Below, piece after piece: positions 44,796 through 54,425 of a stretch of DNA of 64,000 nt. The translations under genes were made by a program, and so were the position numbers. Source of the stretch: GCA-1730015 sp964550655 (lineage in GTDB: Bacteria; Pseudomonadota; Gammaproteobacteria; Granulosicoccales; Granulosicoccaceae); assembly GCA_964550655.1 (NCBI GenBank), contig CAZKAQ010000008.1, positions 1 through 64,000 of the forward strand, read 5' to 3'. The notes beneath the pieces were generated by a model. The model ran no database searches. It saw only the letters and a list, made by a program, of their open reading frames with translations, and was not told the DNA's origin. Every line of letters begins with the position of its first letter. Position 1 is the stretch's first letter.

Positions 44796-47370
44796 GGGAT
44801 CGTATCCAGCGCAGCTCTTTGGAGATTCGGAATTTGGTTATACACGATACCCAGCTTCCAGCGATGTATCTTAAGTGGGACTGAGGTGTATGAAAACATC
44901 CTTCCTGCTCAGACACGTCCACTTCGCGCAGACCCGGGTAAGGCAAGCTATCCATATCAATCAATGCTGCAGCTCCGTGGTTTTGAAGCAACAGGATCTG
45001 AATTCTTGAATAGTGCAAAGTGTCGCAGTTAGAGAGTTCTTCGCAGAGATGGTCTCTGAAATATCGTGCTCGCTCTAAAAACTTTGTTCTATCGGTTAAC
45101 GCATACTTGTAAGCTGCGTAGAAAATAGAAACTTTGCGAGGCTCCTGAGCGAACCAGGTTGCATTGGGGTATTCCAGCTTTTCAGCATTGTGCATATAGG
45201 GTTGTTCATTTTCAGTCATCCATCTTGCATAGTGGAGCAGTGTTGCACGTGCGTGGTAGAAGTTTTTGTCATGCTGATCAATTGATCGTTTTAAATCAAG
45301 GTAACGAACCAACTCCTGCAGAAAAACAACATAGTACCAGGTGCGTTCTATGTCTTCCAAACCGCGCGCATTGATGTCATCACCGGGACCGGCTGTTTTT
45401 CTAATAATTTCTTCTACTTTGCGCAAATAGGTATTGTCGGCGGTAATATCATAGCAATCCATCAGTGTGCGTATGTAATTGCCGGTCTCCCGGTCCATGG
45501 GATAGCAATACTTGAATATTTTTGCACCCTTACAGGTTTTTATAAAATTCGCGGTGTCCTTTTGTAAGGTCTTTCTGGTGGTTTCCAGTAGTGTGCCGCT
45601 TCCTTCCTGATAGTTTACAATCCAGTTGCCGAGGTTGATAACTGTTTGCTTCGCTTCCTCATCACCGGTCATAAAATAGTAGTACATCAGACCTGTGCTG
45701 TAGCAGTGGCCGGAGCTTGGGCCGCCACCATTCTGAGGCTGGCCCTCATGGTCAATTTGAGTCGCAGAGTAAGTGCGATGGGTTGCGGTATGAGCCTCCA
45801 GATAGTGGTCTGTATGCCAGAACATCCCGTTGTTGTATTCGACACGATCCTCTTCAGTGCGATAAATATCTATATCCATAATATGATTGGCGAGATCGGT
45901 GAATAGGGGCTGCCAATAGTGATCCCCGGTCAGTGCGTACTGACGGATGAAACCGTATACCGCATCATATTGATTGTTATAGTGAGAAACGTATGGTCTG
46001 TCTTCTGTATGATTTGCCGCTTCGTGGTCTGCAAAGATATCACCAAAGTTTCTCCAACTGTACTCATCAAGATTTTCTCGTTTGGCATAAAATCCTGTAT
46101 TGCTGTCTTTGGAGGGGTGGAGCAGTTGTTCGTATTTAATACAACGGTGCTGATCATCGAAATACTGGAAGACACCGGCTTCTTTGTAAGCTGCTGTTGT
46201 GAGTCGTGCAACAGGTGTAGCGAGATTATCTATTGATTTTGCCTGATCGAGAGATGGTGTAAACCTGAAAGCCACCTGATGGCGTTTGCGTTCACCGCCT
46301 TGTAGTTCGTAGACGTCACCATGGTGACAGGGAAAAAGTCGGACGGCGACCTGAGCAGAATCTATATCGAGGCTTTTGGGGAAATTCTGCCAGAAATTCT
46401 GCGGTACCACAGTGCAGGCGCCAGCAGGAGATTCGATCATCACTGTCGGGTTTGATCTTTTGCCGGAGTGGATGTTCTGATTATCTGCGGTTACCTGATA
46501 ACCGCGGAAGCGGTTGCAGACTTCACGATCGGCATTCATGTGAACTGCATTATCCCAATACTGTCCGCCACTTGATGCTTGAAATAAAACAGTTGGTTGT
46601 GTCGCATTGATCCAATCGCTTTCAGGCTCTGCCAGCAGATGGACAGACGTTGCCTGTTCCGGTTGCTCAATGAAAAATGAAAAGTCCTGAAAAACTACAG
46701 ACCCCGGGTCTCCCAGATCCCAAATGCCTCCCGGATGAACTGCTCTATGCGGGTTATGTAGCTCGCACACCAGAGAAAATTGGGCGTCTGGTAATACTTC
46801 AAACGTAAATCGGGCGTTCAAGGTCTGCTTTTTATTGATTTGATAAGCACCATTGATTTGTAACTTGCAGGTTACATTGTCACTTTCCAGAACTGTGATA
46901 TTTTCTATTGTCAGTGCACAATGGTTGCCGTCCGGCAGTGTGAGCTGTGGGTGACAAGCGTTTGCCTGCCATAGAGTGTTGCCAGCATATTCCACTGAAG
47001 GAAATACGCTGGAATGATCAAAGGTGAAAGTAGCGGCGGCGCTTTTGACTTCAACCGAGTTGGTATTTTCGGTGACTTCGACCAATGCTTTGGGTGCAGA
47101 AGCACCAGCTGACAACAAGGTGAGTTTGAGCTCCGGCGTATTGCAGTCAAGCGTTGCGATCTTTGCCACGCACCATTTGACGCTGCCATCGGACCATCTG
47201 GCAGTTGGCGTTATGCTGCTGTGAAGGTTGGAACTGTTTGTTACATCGTGATTATCGACGACAGCGAGCGAGCCACAGTCTGTCACGACGCCCTTGGGCA
47301 GTGGTATGCCGATACGAACGAAGTTCGTTCCTGGTTTTAAATTGGTCAGGTGTAGATCTATGGAGTTCAT
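44785..47370 (-). CDS. Exo-rhamnogalacturonan-lyase-like protein (PcRGLX/YetA type)
   Basis: About 861 residues from the ATG at 47370; a TTG 42 bases upstream would add 14. The N-terminal beta-rich part has the pattern FVRIGIPLPKGVV...SLAVVDNH and ARWSDGSVKWCVAKI seen in PcRGLX/YetA-like (PL26-related) proteins. The second half is an alpha/alpha-barrel-like region with DAVYGFIRQYALTGD, RVEYNNGMFWHTDHYLEAHTATHRTYS and a cluster of His, Tyr and Trp residues that may be catalytic. There is no signal peptide, so it may act in the cytoplasm or leave by another route. In an EPS locus it could trim, edit or cleave the polymer; the substrate is unknown. It overlaps the downstream glycosyltransferase. 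Confidence 0.7.
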   Translation of the reverse strand: MNSIDLHLTNLKPGTNFVRIGIPLPKGVVTDCGSLAVVDNHDVTNSSNLHSSITPTARWSDGSVKWCVAKIATLDCNTPELKLTLLSAGASAPKALVEVTENTNSVEVKSAAATFTFDHSSVFPSVEYAGNTLWQANACHPQLTLPDGNHCALTIENITVLESDNVTCKLQINGAYQINKKQTLNARFTFEVLPDAQFSLVCELHNPHRAVHPGGIWDLGDPGSVVFQDFSFFIEQPEQATSVHLLAEPESDWINATQPTVLFQASSGGQYWDNAVHMNADREVCNRFRGYQVTADNQNIHSGKRSNPTVMIESPAGACTVVPQNFWQNFPKSLDIDSAQVAVRLFPCHHGDVYELQGGERKRHQVAFRFTPSLDQAKSIDNLATPVARLTTAAYKEAGVFQYFDDQHRCIKYEQLLHPSKDSNTGFYAKRENLDEYSWRNFGDIFADHEAANHTEDRPYVSHYNNQYDAVYGFIRQYALTGDHYWQPLFTDLANHIMDIDIYRTEEDRVEYNNGMFWHTDHYLEAHTATHRTYSATQIDHEGQPQNGGGPSSGHCYSTGLMYYYFMTGDEEAKQTVINLGNWIVNYQEGSGTLLETTRKTLQKDTANFIKTCKGAKIFKYCYPMDRETGNYIRTLMDCYDITADNTYLRKVEEIIRKTAGPGDDINARGLEDIERTWYYVVFLQELVRYLDLKRSIDQHDKNFYHARATLLHYARWMTENEQPYMHNAEKLEYPNATWFAQEPRKVSIFYAAYKYALTDRTKFLERARYFRDHLCEELSNCDTLHYSRIQILLLQNHGAAALIDMDSLPYPGLREVDVSEQEGCFHTPQSHLRYIAGSWVSCITKFRISKELRWIRSRAG

Positions 47371-48450
47371 CACTGCTACATCGGTTGCGTGCTGGTGTCG
47401 GGTTTCAGGCAAATGAAAGGCAACATATTATGTTATGCGTTTGGGCGACGTATAGAAGAAAAAATTGTAAAAAATTTGGCATTTCTGCTGATCGACACTT
47501 TCGATGATGCCGTTTCGCCAGGATTTTATTGCCGTCGAGTTTGCCGTCATTTGTTACAATAATTGTTACATTTTGATGTATCGTAAAATGCTGGCTATCC
47601 GGCATACCGGCGGTGCGCAAACCTGACGTTATTCAAATATTTTGGCCGTTGCCCAAAAACACCACACATTGCATAGTCTGAGCCTGCCTTTTTTTATTTT
47701 GGCAGGTACTTTTGTCATGCTGGCCGCTTAAGGTTAGCGGCAGCTTTGGTTTTCTCGTGAGAGTTGCGCGTGCAGGCGGCAACAGTGCCCGCGCTGCCAG
47801 TCAGATTTTTGCGCATTTCGTTTTATGTCGGTGTGAGGTGCGCCGCGTGGGCTGTATTGCTGATGCGAATGAATTATTGCGTGACTGGCCGTGCGGCGAA
47901 TTTATTCAGCAGCGGAATTTGATGATGCTGTCCTGCATTTGTATAAAAAAGTTATTCCTTTGATTTATTTTGCTCCTGTGCACATTTATTTAGTGCAAAC
48001 TATCTGAACTGCGAGATAAGTGGACGGTCGAAGGGCTCACTATCTGTCGAACCTGCCGCTATAGCAGGATTGATTTTAAATAGTGCTGTTTAAGTAATTA
48101 CAATGGATTGGTTTTGAGGTTCGAGACATCAAAATTTTCAGTTCGCTGCGATTTATTCGACAAATTGCATTGCGAATAGATGACGGACTGCATAATAATC
48201 TTCTGTTGGATGGATACAATTGCGCCTCCGAATTTGCCGGGTTGAATTACGGCGAAAGGGACTTTGCAACGGATAGCAGGGTTGGGCGAAGCAAGGCAGG
48301 GTCGAGGTCGATTTCATCCGAATCCTGCAATGTGAAGTTGAGAACCAGTACTCGTTAGATAATGAAAGTACAGAGGCTCAAATAGACGGCTGATAGTAAT
48401 AAACGGCCCTGAGCGCTGTATCCAGTGACGTAATATTTTGTGGTGAGACT
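47371..48450. other. Long non-coding stretch upstream of the O-antigen-ligase-like gene
   Basis: About 1.08 kb between diverging genes, the largest gap in the window. Visible are direct repeats TTGTTACA at 47551-47558 and 47563-47570 (period 12), and a stem CCTGCC/GGCAGG (47683-47688 and 47701-47706) with a T/A-rich 12-base loop. A short stem CCTGC/GCAGG lies near 48055. Two short frames (47712-47963 and 48170-48358) lack ribosome binding sites and read like chance. It may hold a long leader, regulatory sites or a small RNA. Confidence 0.45.
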
Positions 48451-50010
48451 ATGTCAATTCTTGCACTTTTATATATGGTGTTGTCCTGTATCACAACGGT
48501 GGTAGTTCCGTGGCTGGGTGTTGTCTTCTACTACCTTCTTGCCATTGGCCAGCCGGCCGGCTTGTGGCCTCATCATTTCGGTCAGGACAGTCGTCTTTCT
48601 CTCTTTACCTCTCTGGCAATTATCTTAGGTCTGGGAATTGCCACAGCGACCCGTCAGGTGGACTGGAGACGGCTGTTTGTACTACCGAGTCTTGCGATGA
48701 TGCTGGTGCTGGTAGCGATAAATCTGTCAGTAGCTTACAGCCCGTTTGCAGAGTTTGTTGATGTAAAGTTAAACAAGCTTTCCTCGGCAGAAATGGTCGA
48801 TATCTTTAACAAGATTATGATCATCTTCTTTGCTTCAATTTTGCTGATTGATACTCGATTCAAGTTGATGTTTTTAATCACATCGGTAGCCGGGGTGTTG
48901 CTGTACTACGTCTTATGGGCAAACAAAATTTACTTTACAGGCGAGTTCTGGCGCTTTGGAGATAATGGCAGACTCAACGGACCATGGGGTGTTTACCACG
49001 ATGAGAACTACCTCGCGATGCTTTATGTTGTCGCCGTGCCTATTTTTTATTACCTTTCTGTTGGTGCCAGTTACCGGATAATACGCTATGGATACTGGTT
49101 GGCTATTCCACTCGCCTGGCATGCGCTGTTTTTGACAGGCTCGCGTGGTGCGCTGCTGTCGCTCATTGTAACTACGCTGTACATATTTTTCCGCAGCTAC
49201 AACAAGAAGGCTTCAGTAATATTGTTTGTCGGGCTAATAGTTGCCATAGCTACCCAAAGTGGACAACTGCTCAACCGTATTACCGATACGATTAGTGTGG
49301 AAGAGATAGAGCGTGACCGTGCGTTTATTGAGAATTCAGACGATTCTCCCGAGATTGACAAGCCCGTTGATCCAAGATTGATATCCTGGGAAGTTGGTCT
49401 GAGTATAATGTATGACTACCCGCTTCTGGGAATCGGCGCGGCAAACTTTATGCGCGCTTTTCCGCAATATGAACTGACCGGAAGCGAACCGCATGTGGCA
49501 CATAATACTTTTGTACAGTTTGGTGCCGCCAGTGGAGTCGGGGCAGCGTTGGTTTATCTCTATTTTCTCATCCTGAGGCTCAGGAACGTTGCGCAAAAGC
49601 CGAATCCTGAGAAGAAGCATGCTCATGGCTATAAGCGAGATTACCTGGACGATCTACTCAACTCGACGTTCATTGGTTTCTACACGGTGGCCTTATTCCT
49701 GGACCTGATGATCAATGAAATGACTTATTTCGTTTTTCTGGCAGGCATCTGTAAATACTGCCTTGATGCCCGGAAAAAGCGCACTTTTAGATCACTTATC
49801 GATTCTATTTATAATTGGCGTAAAGATGCGGAAGCTGAACCTGTTGCCATAGTTGAACCTGACCTGGTTGACGGGGCGATTGCACCAGTGCATACGGTAA
49901 CTTTGCCTAAAAGTGCCTATGGGACTTATGCCTCTTATACCGAGTCGGATAATCCGGCACATGAAGTTCCTGAAAATCAGTATGCGGACTCGAGCCTGTA
50001 TAAAAGGTAG
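48451..50010 (+). CDS. O-antigen-ligase/Wzy-like protein (XrtA-associated O-glycosylation ligase type)
   Basis: A 519-residue inner-membrane protein with about 10-12 hydrophobic segments and a large periplasmic loop. The segments FLTGSRGALLSLIVTTLYIF and LLGIGAANFMRAFPQYELTGSEPHVAHNTFVQFGAASGVGAALVYLYFLI match the Wzy_C region of O-antigen ligases and polymerases. The N-terminal start resembles the exosortase-A-associated ligase type. It should join repeat units or transfer the polymer. The C-terminal ~80 residues are cytoplasmic and polar. Confidence 0.85.
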   Translation: MSILALLYMVLSCITTVVVPWLGVVFYYLLAIGQPAGLWPHHFGQDSRLSLFTSLAIILGLGIATATRQVDWRRLFVLPSLAMMLVLVAINLSVAYSPFAEFVDVKLNKLSSAEMVDIFNKIMIIFFASILLIDTRFKLMFLITSVAGVLLYYVLWANKIYFTGEFWRFGDNGRLNGPWGVYHDENYLAMLYVVAVPIFYYLSVGASYRIIRYGYWLAIPLAWHALFLTGSRGALLSLIVTTLYIFFRSYNKKASVILFVGLIVAIATQSGQLLNRITDTISVEEIERDRAFIENSDDSPEIDKPVDPRLISWEVGLSIMYDYPLLGIGAANFMRAFPQYELTGSEPHVAHNTFVQFGAASGVGAALVYLYFLILRLRNVAQKPNPEKKHAHGYKRDYLDDLLNSTFIGFYTVALFLDLMINEMTYFVFLAGICKYCLDARKKRTFRSLIDSIYNWRKDAEAEPVAIVEPDLVDGAIAPVHTVTLPKSAYGTYASYTESDNPAHEVPENQYADSSLYKR

Positions 50011-51123
50011 TCAGGCTTTGCTGGTGATTTTTAAGTAGATCTCGCGATAGCTCTGAATCATTTGATTTAGAGCGAATTTTTCATCGAAGGTTTGTTTTGC
50101 TTTTTCACCTAATTGTGTTCGCGCGGTTTCATCGACAAGCAGGCAAAGCATAGCGTCAGTGAGTTGTGAGACGTTGTCTGACTCAACCACCAGGCCATTG
50201 ATATCATTTTGTATGAGCTCAATGTTGCCACCCACATCAGTGACTATACAGCTGGTCGAAAAAGACATTGCTTCCAGTAATGTCATTGATGTTCCCTCAC
50301 TGAAAGACGATAGAATATAAACGTCTATCAAAGACATAAATTTCTTTGTATTGGTTTGAAATCCGGTGAATATCACCGCTTTGCCTAAGTTTAATGTTTC
50401 TACCAGTTGTTCTATTGCGGGCTTCTGATCACCATCTCCCACCAGTAGTAATCTGACATCGGGATGCTGGTTGTGTACCTGCGCGAAGGCATGGACCATC
50501 ATTGGCAGATTTTTGATTGTGTCAAAACGGGTAATCGTACCGAACACCAGGTTGCGATCAGTCAGATTGAATTCGTTATCGTGTCTGGCATCTGTCGGCA
50601 TTGTTGCTGCAATGCCGTTGTATATCACTTGGATCGAACTGCGTCGGAACCATTCGAATTCGGCCAGAGCATCTCTGGTGGCACCGGAAATCGCAACGAT
50701 AGAACTGGTGGTTAGTCCGAGTAACGGATTAATCATTCTTCTTTTCCAGCTGTACCTGTCAGGGTGGAAGCGACCATGCTCGGTAAATACTACTTTTGCT
50801 TTAGTGAGTAGTGCTGCGATAACACCATAGACAAAGGGAGTGTATTGATGGCAGTGAACGATATCTATGCTTTCTTTCTGAATTAAGTTTCTAACAGCCT
50901 TTATCAGGCTGGTATCAAATCCTGGCGTCCGGTTCAGTACATGAAAGCGAGTACCTGATTCCTGCAGCTGTTGACCGATAGGGCCGATCTCACCCTCAAG
51001 GCATACAATAGAGTTGTCGAATTCAGTTACATTTGTATTCTTAATCAGTTGATAGATGACCTGCTCGGTGCCTCCAATACCCATGTTGTATGTCAGATGT
51101 AGAATCTTTAGTTTATCTGTCAT
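50011..51123 (-). CDS. Glycosyltransferase family 4 (XrtA/EPS-associated type)
   Basis: About 370 residues from the ATG at 51123, two bases after the stop of the amidotransferase gene; the frame is open further upstream but overlaps that gene. The N-terminal KILHLTYNMGIGGTEQVIYQLIKNT and DIVHCHQYTPFVYGVIAAL, and the donor-site SFSEGTSMTLLEAMSFSTSCIVTDVGGN, are typical of GT4 enzymes. The pattern resembles the PEP-CTERM/EpsH1-associated sugar transferase subfamily. It acts in repeat-unit assembly. Confidence 0.9.
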   Translation of the reverse strand: MTDKLKILHLTYNMGIGGTEQVIYQLIKNTNVTEFDNSIVCLEGEIGPIGQQLQESGTRFHVLNRTPGFDTSLIKAVRNLIQKESIDIVHCHQYTPFVYGVIAALLTKAKVVFTEHGRFHPDRYSWKRRMINPLLGLTTSSIVAISGATRDALAEFEWFRRSSIQVIYNGIAATMPTDARHDNEFNLTDRNLVFGTITRFDTIKNLPMMVHAFAQVHNQHPDVRLLLVGDGDQKPAIEQLVETLNLGKAVIFTGFQTNTKKFMSLIDVYILSSFSEGTSMTLLEAMSFSTSCIVTDVGGNIELIQNDINGLVVESDNVSQLTDAMLCLLVDETARTQLGEKAKQTFDEKFALNQMIQSYREIYLKITSKA

Positions 51124-51125
51124 TG

Positions 51126-53033
51126 TTATGCCTGAAAAGATTCGACGGTTTGTTCTATGTAGCGTTCCCACCACAGTTCAAATGCCAACATGCTCCATAG
51201 TTCACTGGAAAAATCCCTGGCGCCGCTTTGATGTTGTTGCCATACTTTGTTGACTTCATCTGCTTTAAAGAATTGTGACAGGCCGTTGTTGGCAGCCAGC
51301 AGTTTGGCTTCTGCGATATGTCTAATCTCGTTTCTGAGCCAGCTTGCCAGTGGTACCGAGAAGCCCATTTTTTTTCTGTACAAGGTTTCATCGGTGAGCA
51401 TACGTTCCATGGTTTTTTTCAGGATGTATTTGGACTCCTTGTCTTTTAGTTTAAGGCTGGCCGGAATCGTCGCTGCATATTCAACAACCCGGTAGTCCAG
51501 TATTGGTGCTCTGGTTTCAAGCGAGTTCGCCATGCTCATTCTGTCGACCTTAACCAGAATATCGCCCGGTAAATAACTTTTAATATCCGTGTAAAGTATT
51601 TTGGAAAGGTGGTTGTCTGTGTCTGCAGAGTTATATAGATCTGTGGTGATATCGGCAGGGTTATAATCAGACAGTTCTGTTCTGAATTCGTCTCGTACCA
51701 ACCGTTGCCAGAGCTGCTCGCTGAAAAATGTGTTTGAGATGAAAAAACCTGCATCGGGTGAAACAGATAATGTGTTCAATAATGAGGCGCCCCGGCGCAG
51801 TTGCCTGCTTTTGCTGTCAAACAACAATTTAGAGCCTTTCGCGAACAAGCTCGACGGCAGTATCGACGGCACTGACCCACGGATACGATTTTCCAGCTGA
51901 TCCTGTTGATATTTACTGTAGCCCGCAAAATTTTCATCTCCGCCATCGCCTGCTAAAGCGACGGTCACCATGGATCTCGCCAGCTTTGACACAAAGTACG
52001 TTGGTACAAAAGACGGATCCGCAAATGGTTCGTCAAAAAAACCCGCGATCTCAGTCAGATTATCTGCAACCGTATCCTTTACTGTCAGCTCATGGTGTTG
52101 TGTTTTGAATTGCTCGGCAACTTTGGCCGCGTAGGCAACCTCGTCAAATTTTTCGGAATCAAAACCTATTGCACAAGTGGTTACGGCTGATTCACTGTTT
52201 TTTGCCATCAGACCAACTACAGCACTGGAATCAACGCCGCCGCTGAGAAAAGCGCCAAGCGGTACATCACTGACCATGCGACTTTTTACGCTGTCATTCA
52301 GTAGTCCGTAGAGATCATCCTGTATTTCCTCAGTGGATTTTTCGCTGGTATGAGCGAATGAAACATTCCAGTACTGTTCTGTTTTCACCCCGTTTTTATC
52401 AACCAGCATCCAGTGGCCGGCCTGTACTTTGTTTATAAATCTAAAGATTGATTTTGATTCAGGTACATATTGGTAGAAGAAAAAATCTTTTACCGCATCA
52501 TTACGGATGGAACGATCTACGTCCGGCACTGAAAGGATCGCTTTTATTTCCGAGGCGAAAATAAAGTGGCTGTCTTTGCGATAGTAGTAGAGTGGCTTTT
52601 TACCGAGCCGGTCTCTGGCAAGAAACAGTGTTTCATCGACGGTATCCCAAATTGCAATAGAGAACATACCGTTCAGGTACTGCAGGCAGCCGGAACCGTA
52701 CTTTTCATACAAAGCCAGCATAACTTCGGTATCAGAGGAACCTCTAAAGCGAACTCCATCAGCCTCGAGTTCTGCTCTGAGTGATTGGAAGTTATAAATC
52801 TCACCATTAAAAACCGTAACATATCGCCCTGAAGGGGAGCGCATAGGTTGACGGCCGGACTCGGTCAGATCAATAATTGCTAATCGCCTGTGACACAGTC
52901 CAACTTTGGTATCTGTGAAAATGTCGGTGTCGTCGGGGCCGCGATGAGCAATAGTGTTGCCCATAGTTTCGAGCAACGTTTCTGGATTGCTGTACGAGGG
53001 ACCAAATTGGGTAAAACCTGCGATGCCGCACAT
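51126..53033 (-). CDS. Asparagine synthase-like amidotransferase, exosortase-A-associated type
   Basis: A 635-residue glutamine-dependent amidotransferase. The nucleophile Cys2 (MCGIAGF), HRGPDD, HRRLAIIDL and FNGEIYNF make up the class II glutaminase domain. The ATP pyrophosphatase loop is LSGGVDSSA (263-271), with DFFFYQYVPESKSIF and ALAGDGGDENFAGY further on. This is the AsnB layout. In EPS loci these enzymes are thought to amidate a sugar or its precursor rather than make asparagine, which is an inference. It is upstream of and almost abuts the glycosyltransferase. Confidence 0.9.
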   Translation of the reverse strand: MCGIAGFTQFGPSYSNPETLLETMGNTIAHRGPDDTDIFTDTKVGLCHRRLAIIDLTESGRQPMRSPSGRYVTVFNGEIYNFQSLRAELEADGVRFRGSSDTEVMLALYEKYGSGCLQYLNGMFSIAIWDTVDETLFLARDRLGKKPLYYYRKDSHFIFASEIKAILSVPDVDRSIRNDAVKDFFFYQYVPESKSIFRFINKVQAGHWMLVDKNGVKTEQYWNVSFAHTSEKSTEEIQDDLYGLLNDSVKSRMVSDVPLGAFLSGGVDSSAVVGLMAKNSESAVTTCAIGFDSEKFDEVAYAAKVAEQFKTQHHELTVKDTVADNLTEIAGFFDEPFADPSFVPTYFVSKLARSMVTVALAGDGGDENFAGYSKYQQDQLENRIRGSVPSILPSSLFAKGSKLLFDSKSRQLRRGASLLNTLSVSPDAGFFISNTFFSEQLWQRLVRDEFRTELSDYNPADITTDLYNSADTDNHLSKILYTDIKSYLPGDILVKVDRMSMANSLETRAPILDYRVVEYAATIPASLKLKDKESKYILKKTMERMLTDETLYRKKMGFSVPLASWLRNEIRHIAEAKLLAANNGLSQFFKADEVNKVWQQHQSGARDFSSELWSMLAFELWWERYIEQTVESFQA

Positions 53034-53145
53034 TGTATTTATCCGAAAGTAATTGCGAGTAGAGTGACAGAACTGAGTTAGCCGGTCGGACTGCGGAAAT
53101 AACCTGTGTCAGTAGTCAGAAATAACGGCTGGTGGTCGAGAATCT

Positions 53146-53188
53146 GTTCACAAAAGATCGGTCTCCGAAATTGCCGTATTTTGTGAAC
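53146..53188. promoter_or_regulatory. 10-bp inverted repeat in the divergent amidotransferase/deacetylase promoter region
   Basis: GTTCACAAAA (53146-53155) and TTTTGTGAAC (53179-53188) are perfect inverted copies separated by 23 bases, in the 247-base space between two diverging genes. It could be a two-site operator or a hairpin in either leader. No known regulator is assigned. Confidence 0.45.
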
Positions 53189-53280
53189 TGCGTACTTTAT
53201 CGTGATTAGTTGGTCGAAATAGAACAGATCGAAAAATATGTGCCGATAGAACGTATATAGATAAAATCATCGTTAGAGAA

Positions 53281-54162
53281 ATGACCAAAATTACAAGTCC
53301 TGGCCAGCACCCGGCAAATGCAATGACGGTGGATGTCGAGGACTACTTTCAGGTTTCGGCTTTTGATTCCTATGTTGATCGATCGACATGGGGTGACTAT
53401 GAAGGCCGGGTTGAGGGAAACACAGATCGAATATTGGAACTGTTCGAGAATTATAATACGCGGGCGACTTTTTTTACATTGGGCTGGGTCGCTGAAAAAT
53501 ATCCGGCAATGGTTCGCCGGATAGTCGATGCGGGTCATGAACTTGCGTCACACGGATGGGATCATATTATGGTCACACGCTTAAGTCGGGAAGAGTTTGG
53601 ACAAGACGTAAGGCGTGCGAAACAAATGCTGGAAGACGTAGGTGGTGTGGCGGTCAGTGGTTACCGTGCTCCGAGCTACTCTTTCACAAAAAAGAATGAC
53701 TGGGCTCACACTGTGCTTGCCGAGCAGGGGTATCGATACAGTTCGAGTGTTGCGCCAATAAAACACGATTTGTACGGAATACCATCGGCGCCACGATTTG
53801 CGCATCTTTGCGCGAATGGTGCCGTTGTAGAGTTACCGATTACGACAACGAGACTGCTGGGACGCAATTTACCCTGCGGTGGTGGCGGCTGGTTCCGTCT
53901 TTATCCGTATCCGGTAAGTCACTGGGCCATTAACCGGGTGCGTAGTAAGGATCGTGAGCGTTCAATATTTTATTTTCATCCGTGGGAAATTGATCCACAG
54001 CAACCACGTATAAAAGGACTTGGTTTGCGAACGCGCTTTCGACATTATCAGAATTTGTCGCGCATGGAATCCAGGCTCGAGCAGTTATTGAATGACTTTG
54101 AGTGGGGAACTATGGCTGAAGTATTCGCACCGGAGCTGGCGGAAATGAGGAACGCGGCGTAA
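53281..54162 (+). CDS. Polysaccharide deacetylase, XrtA-associated type
   Basis: A 293-residue carbohydrate esterase family 4 protein. The metal and catalytic acids are in TVDVEDYFQ (Asp18, Asp21), and the zinc motif HxxxH is SHGWDH (His91, His95). GYRAPSYSFT and the C-terminal FYFHPWEIDPQQPR are typical of the PEP-CTERM-associated polysaccharide deacetylases. It has no signal peptide by eye. It probably removes acetyl groups from amino sugars during EPS formation. An intrinsic terminator follows. Confidence 0.92.
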   Translation: MTKITSPGQHPANAMTVDVEDYFQVSAFDSYVDRSTWGDYEGRVEGNTDRILELFENYNTRATFFTLGWVAEKYPAMVRRIVDAGHELASHGWDHIMVTRLSREEFGQDVRRAKQMLEDVGGVAVSGYRAPSYSFTKKNDWAHTVLAEQGYRYSSSVAPIKHDLYGIPSAPRFAHLCANGAVVELPITTTRLLGRNLPCGGGGWFRLYPYPVSHWAINRVRSKDRERSIFYFHPWEIDPQQPRIKGLGLRTRFRHYQNLSRMESRLEQLLNDFEWGTMAEVFAPELAEMRNAA

Positions 54163-54175
54163 AGGATGAAGATTG

Positions 54176-54204
54176 GAGTGTTATCTTTATTTAACACTCT
54201 TTTA
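54176..54204 (+). terminator. Intrinsic terminator after the deacetylase gene
   Basis: An 8-bp perfect stem GAGTGTTA/TAACACTC (54176-54183 and 54192-54199) with an 8-base loop, followed by TTTT, 14 bases after the stop codon. It separates the deacetylase from the export operon. Confidence 0.7.
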
Positions 54205-54219
54205 ACTGCAATTTTATGA

Positions 54220-54235
54220 TGTGACGCTTGTCACA
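54220..54235. promoter_or_regulatory. CRP-type binding site candidate
   Basis: TGTGA-N6-TCACA, both half-sites matching the CRP/Vfr consensus exactly, about 190 bases upstream of the start of the export block. A second small dyad AAAGTG-ata-CACTTT lies at 54332-54346. Position is compatible with activation or looping but no promoter was assigned. Confidence 0.5.
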
Positions 54236-54425
54236 CAGGGAGTAGCAACATATTGAATTTGTTTCTGATGATTAATCGCTCATACCAGAGTAATGATCAT
54301 ACAGAAGCCAGGTTAAACGGAAACACTAACGAAAGTGATACACTTTTGTAGCATTGTGAGACTGAGTTCGAGGTACATAGAAAGCAATATCGGTATAGTA
54401 TGCCGCTTTTACAGGGGCCAACTTT

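Noticed and set aside
47712..48358. Two short frames (47712-47963 and 48170-48358) in the large EPS gap
   Set aside because: No ribosome binding site, odd amino acid composition and no recognisable domain; most likely chance frames.
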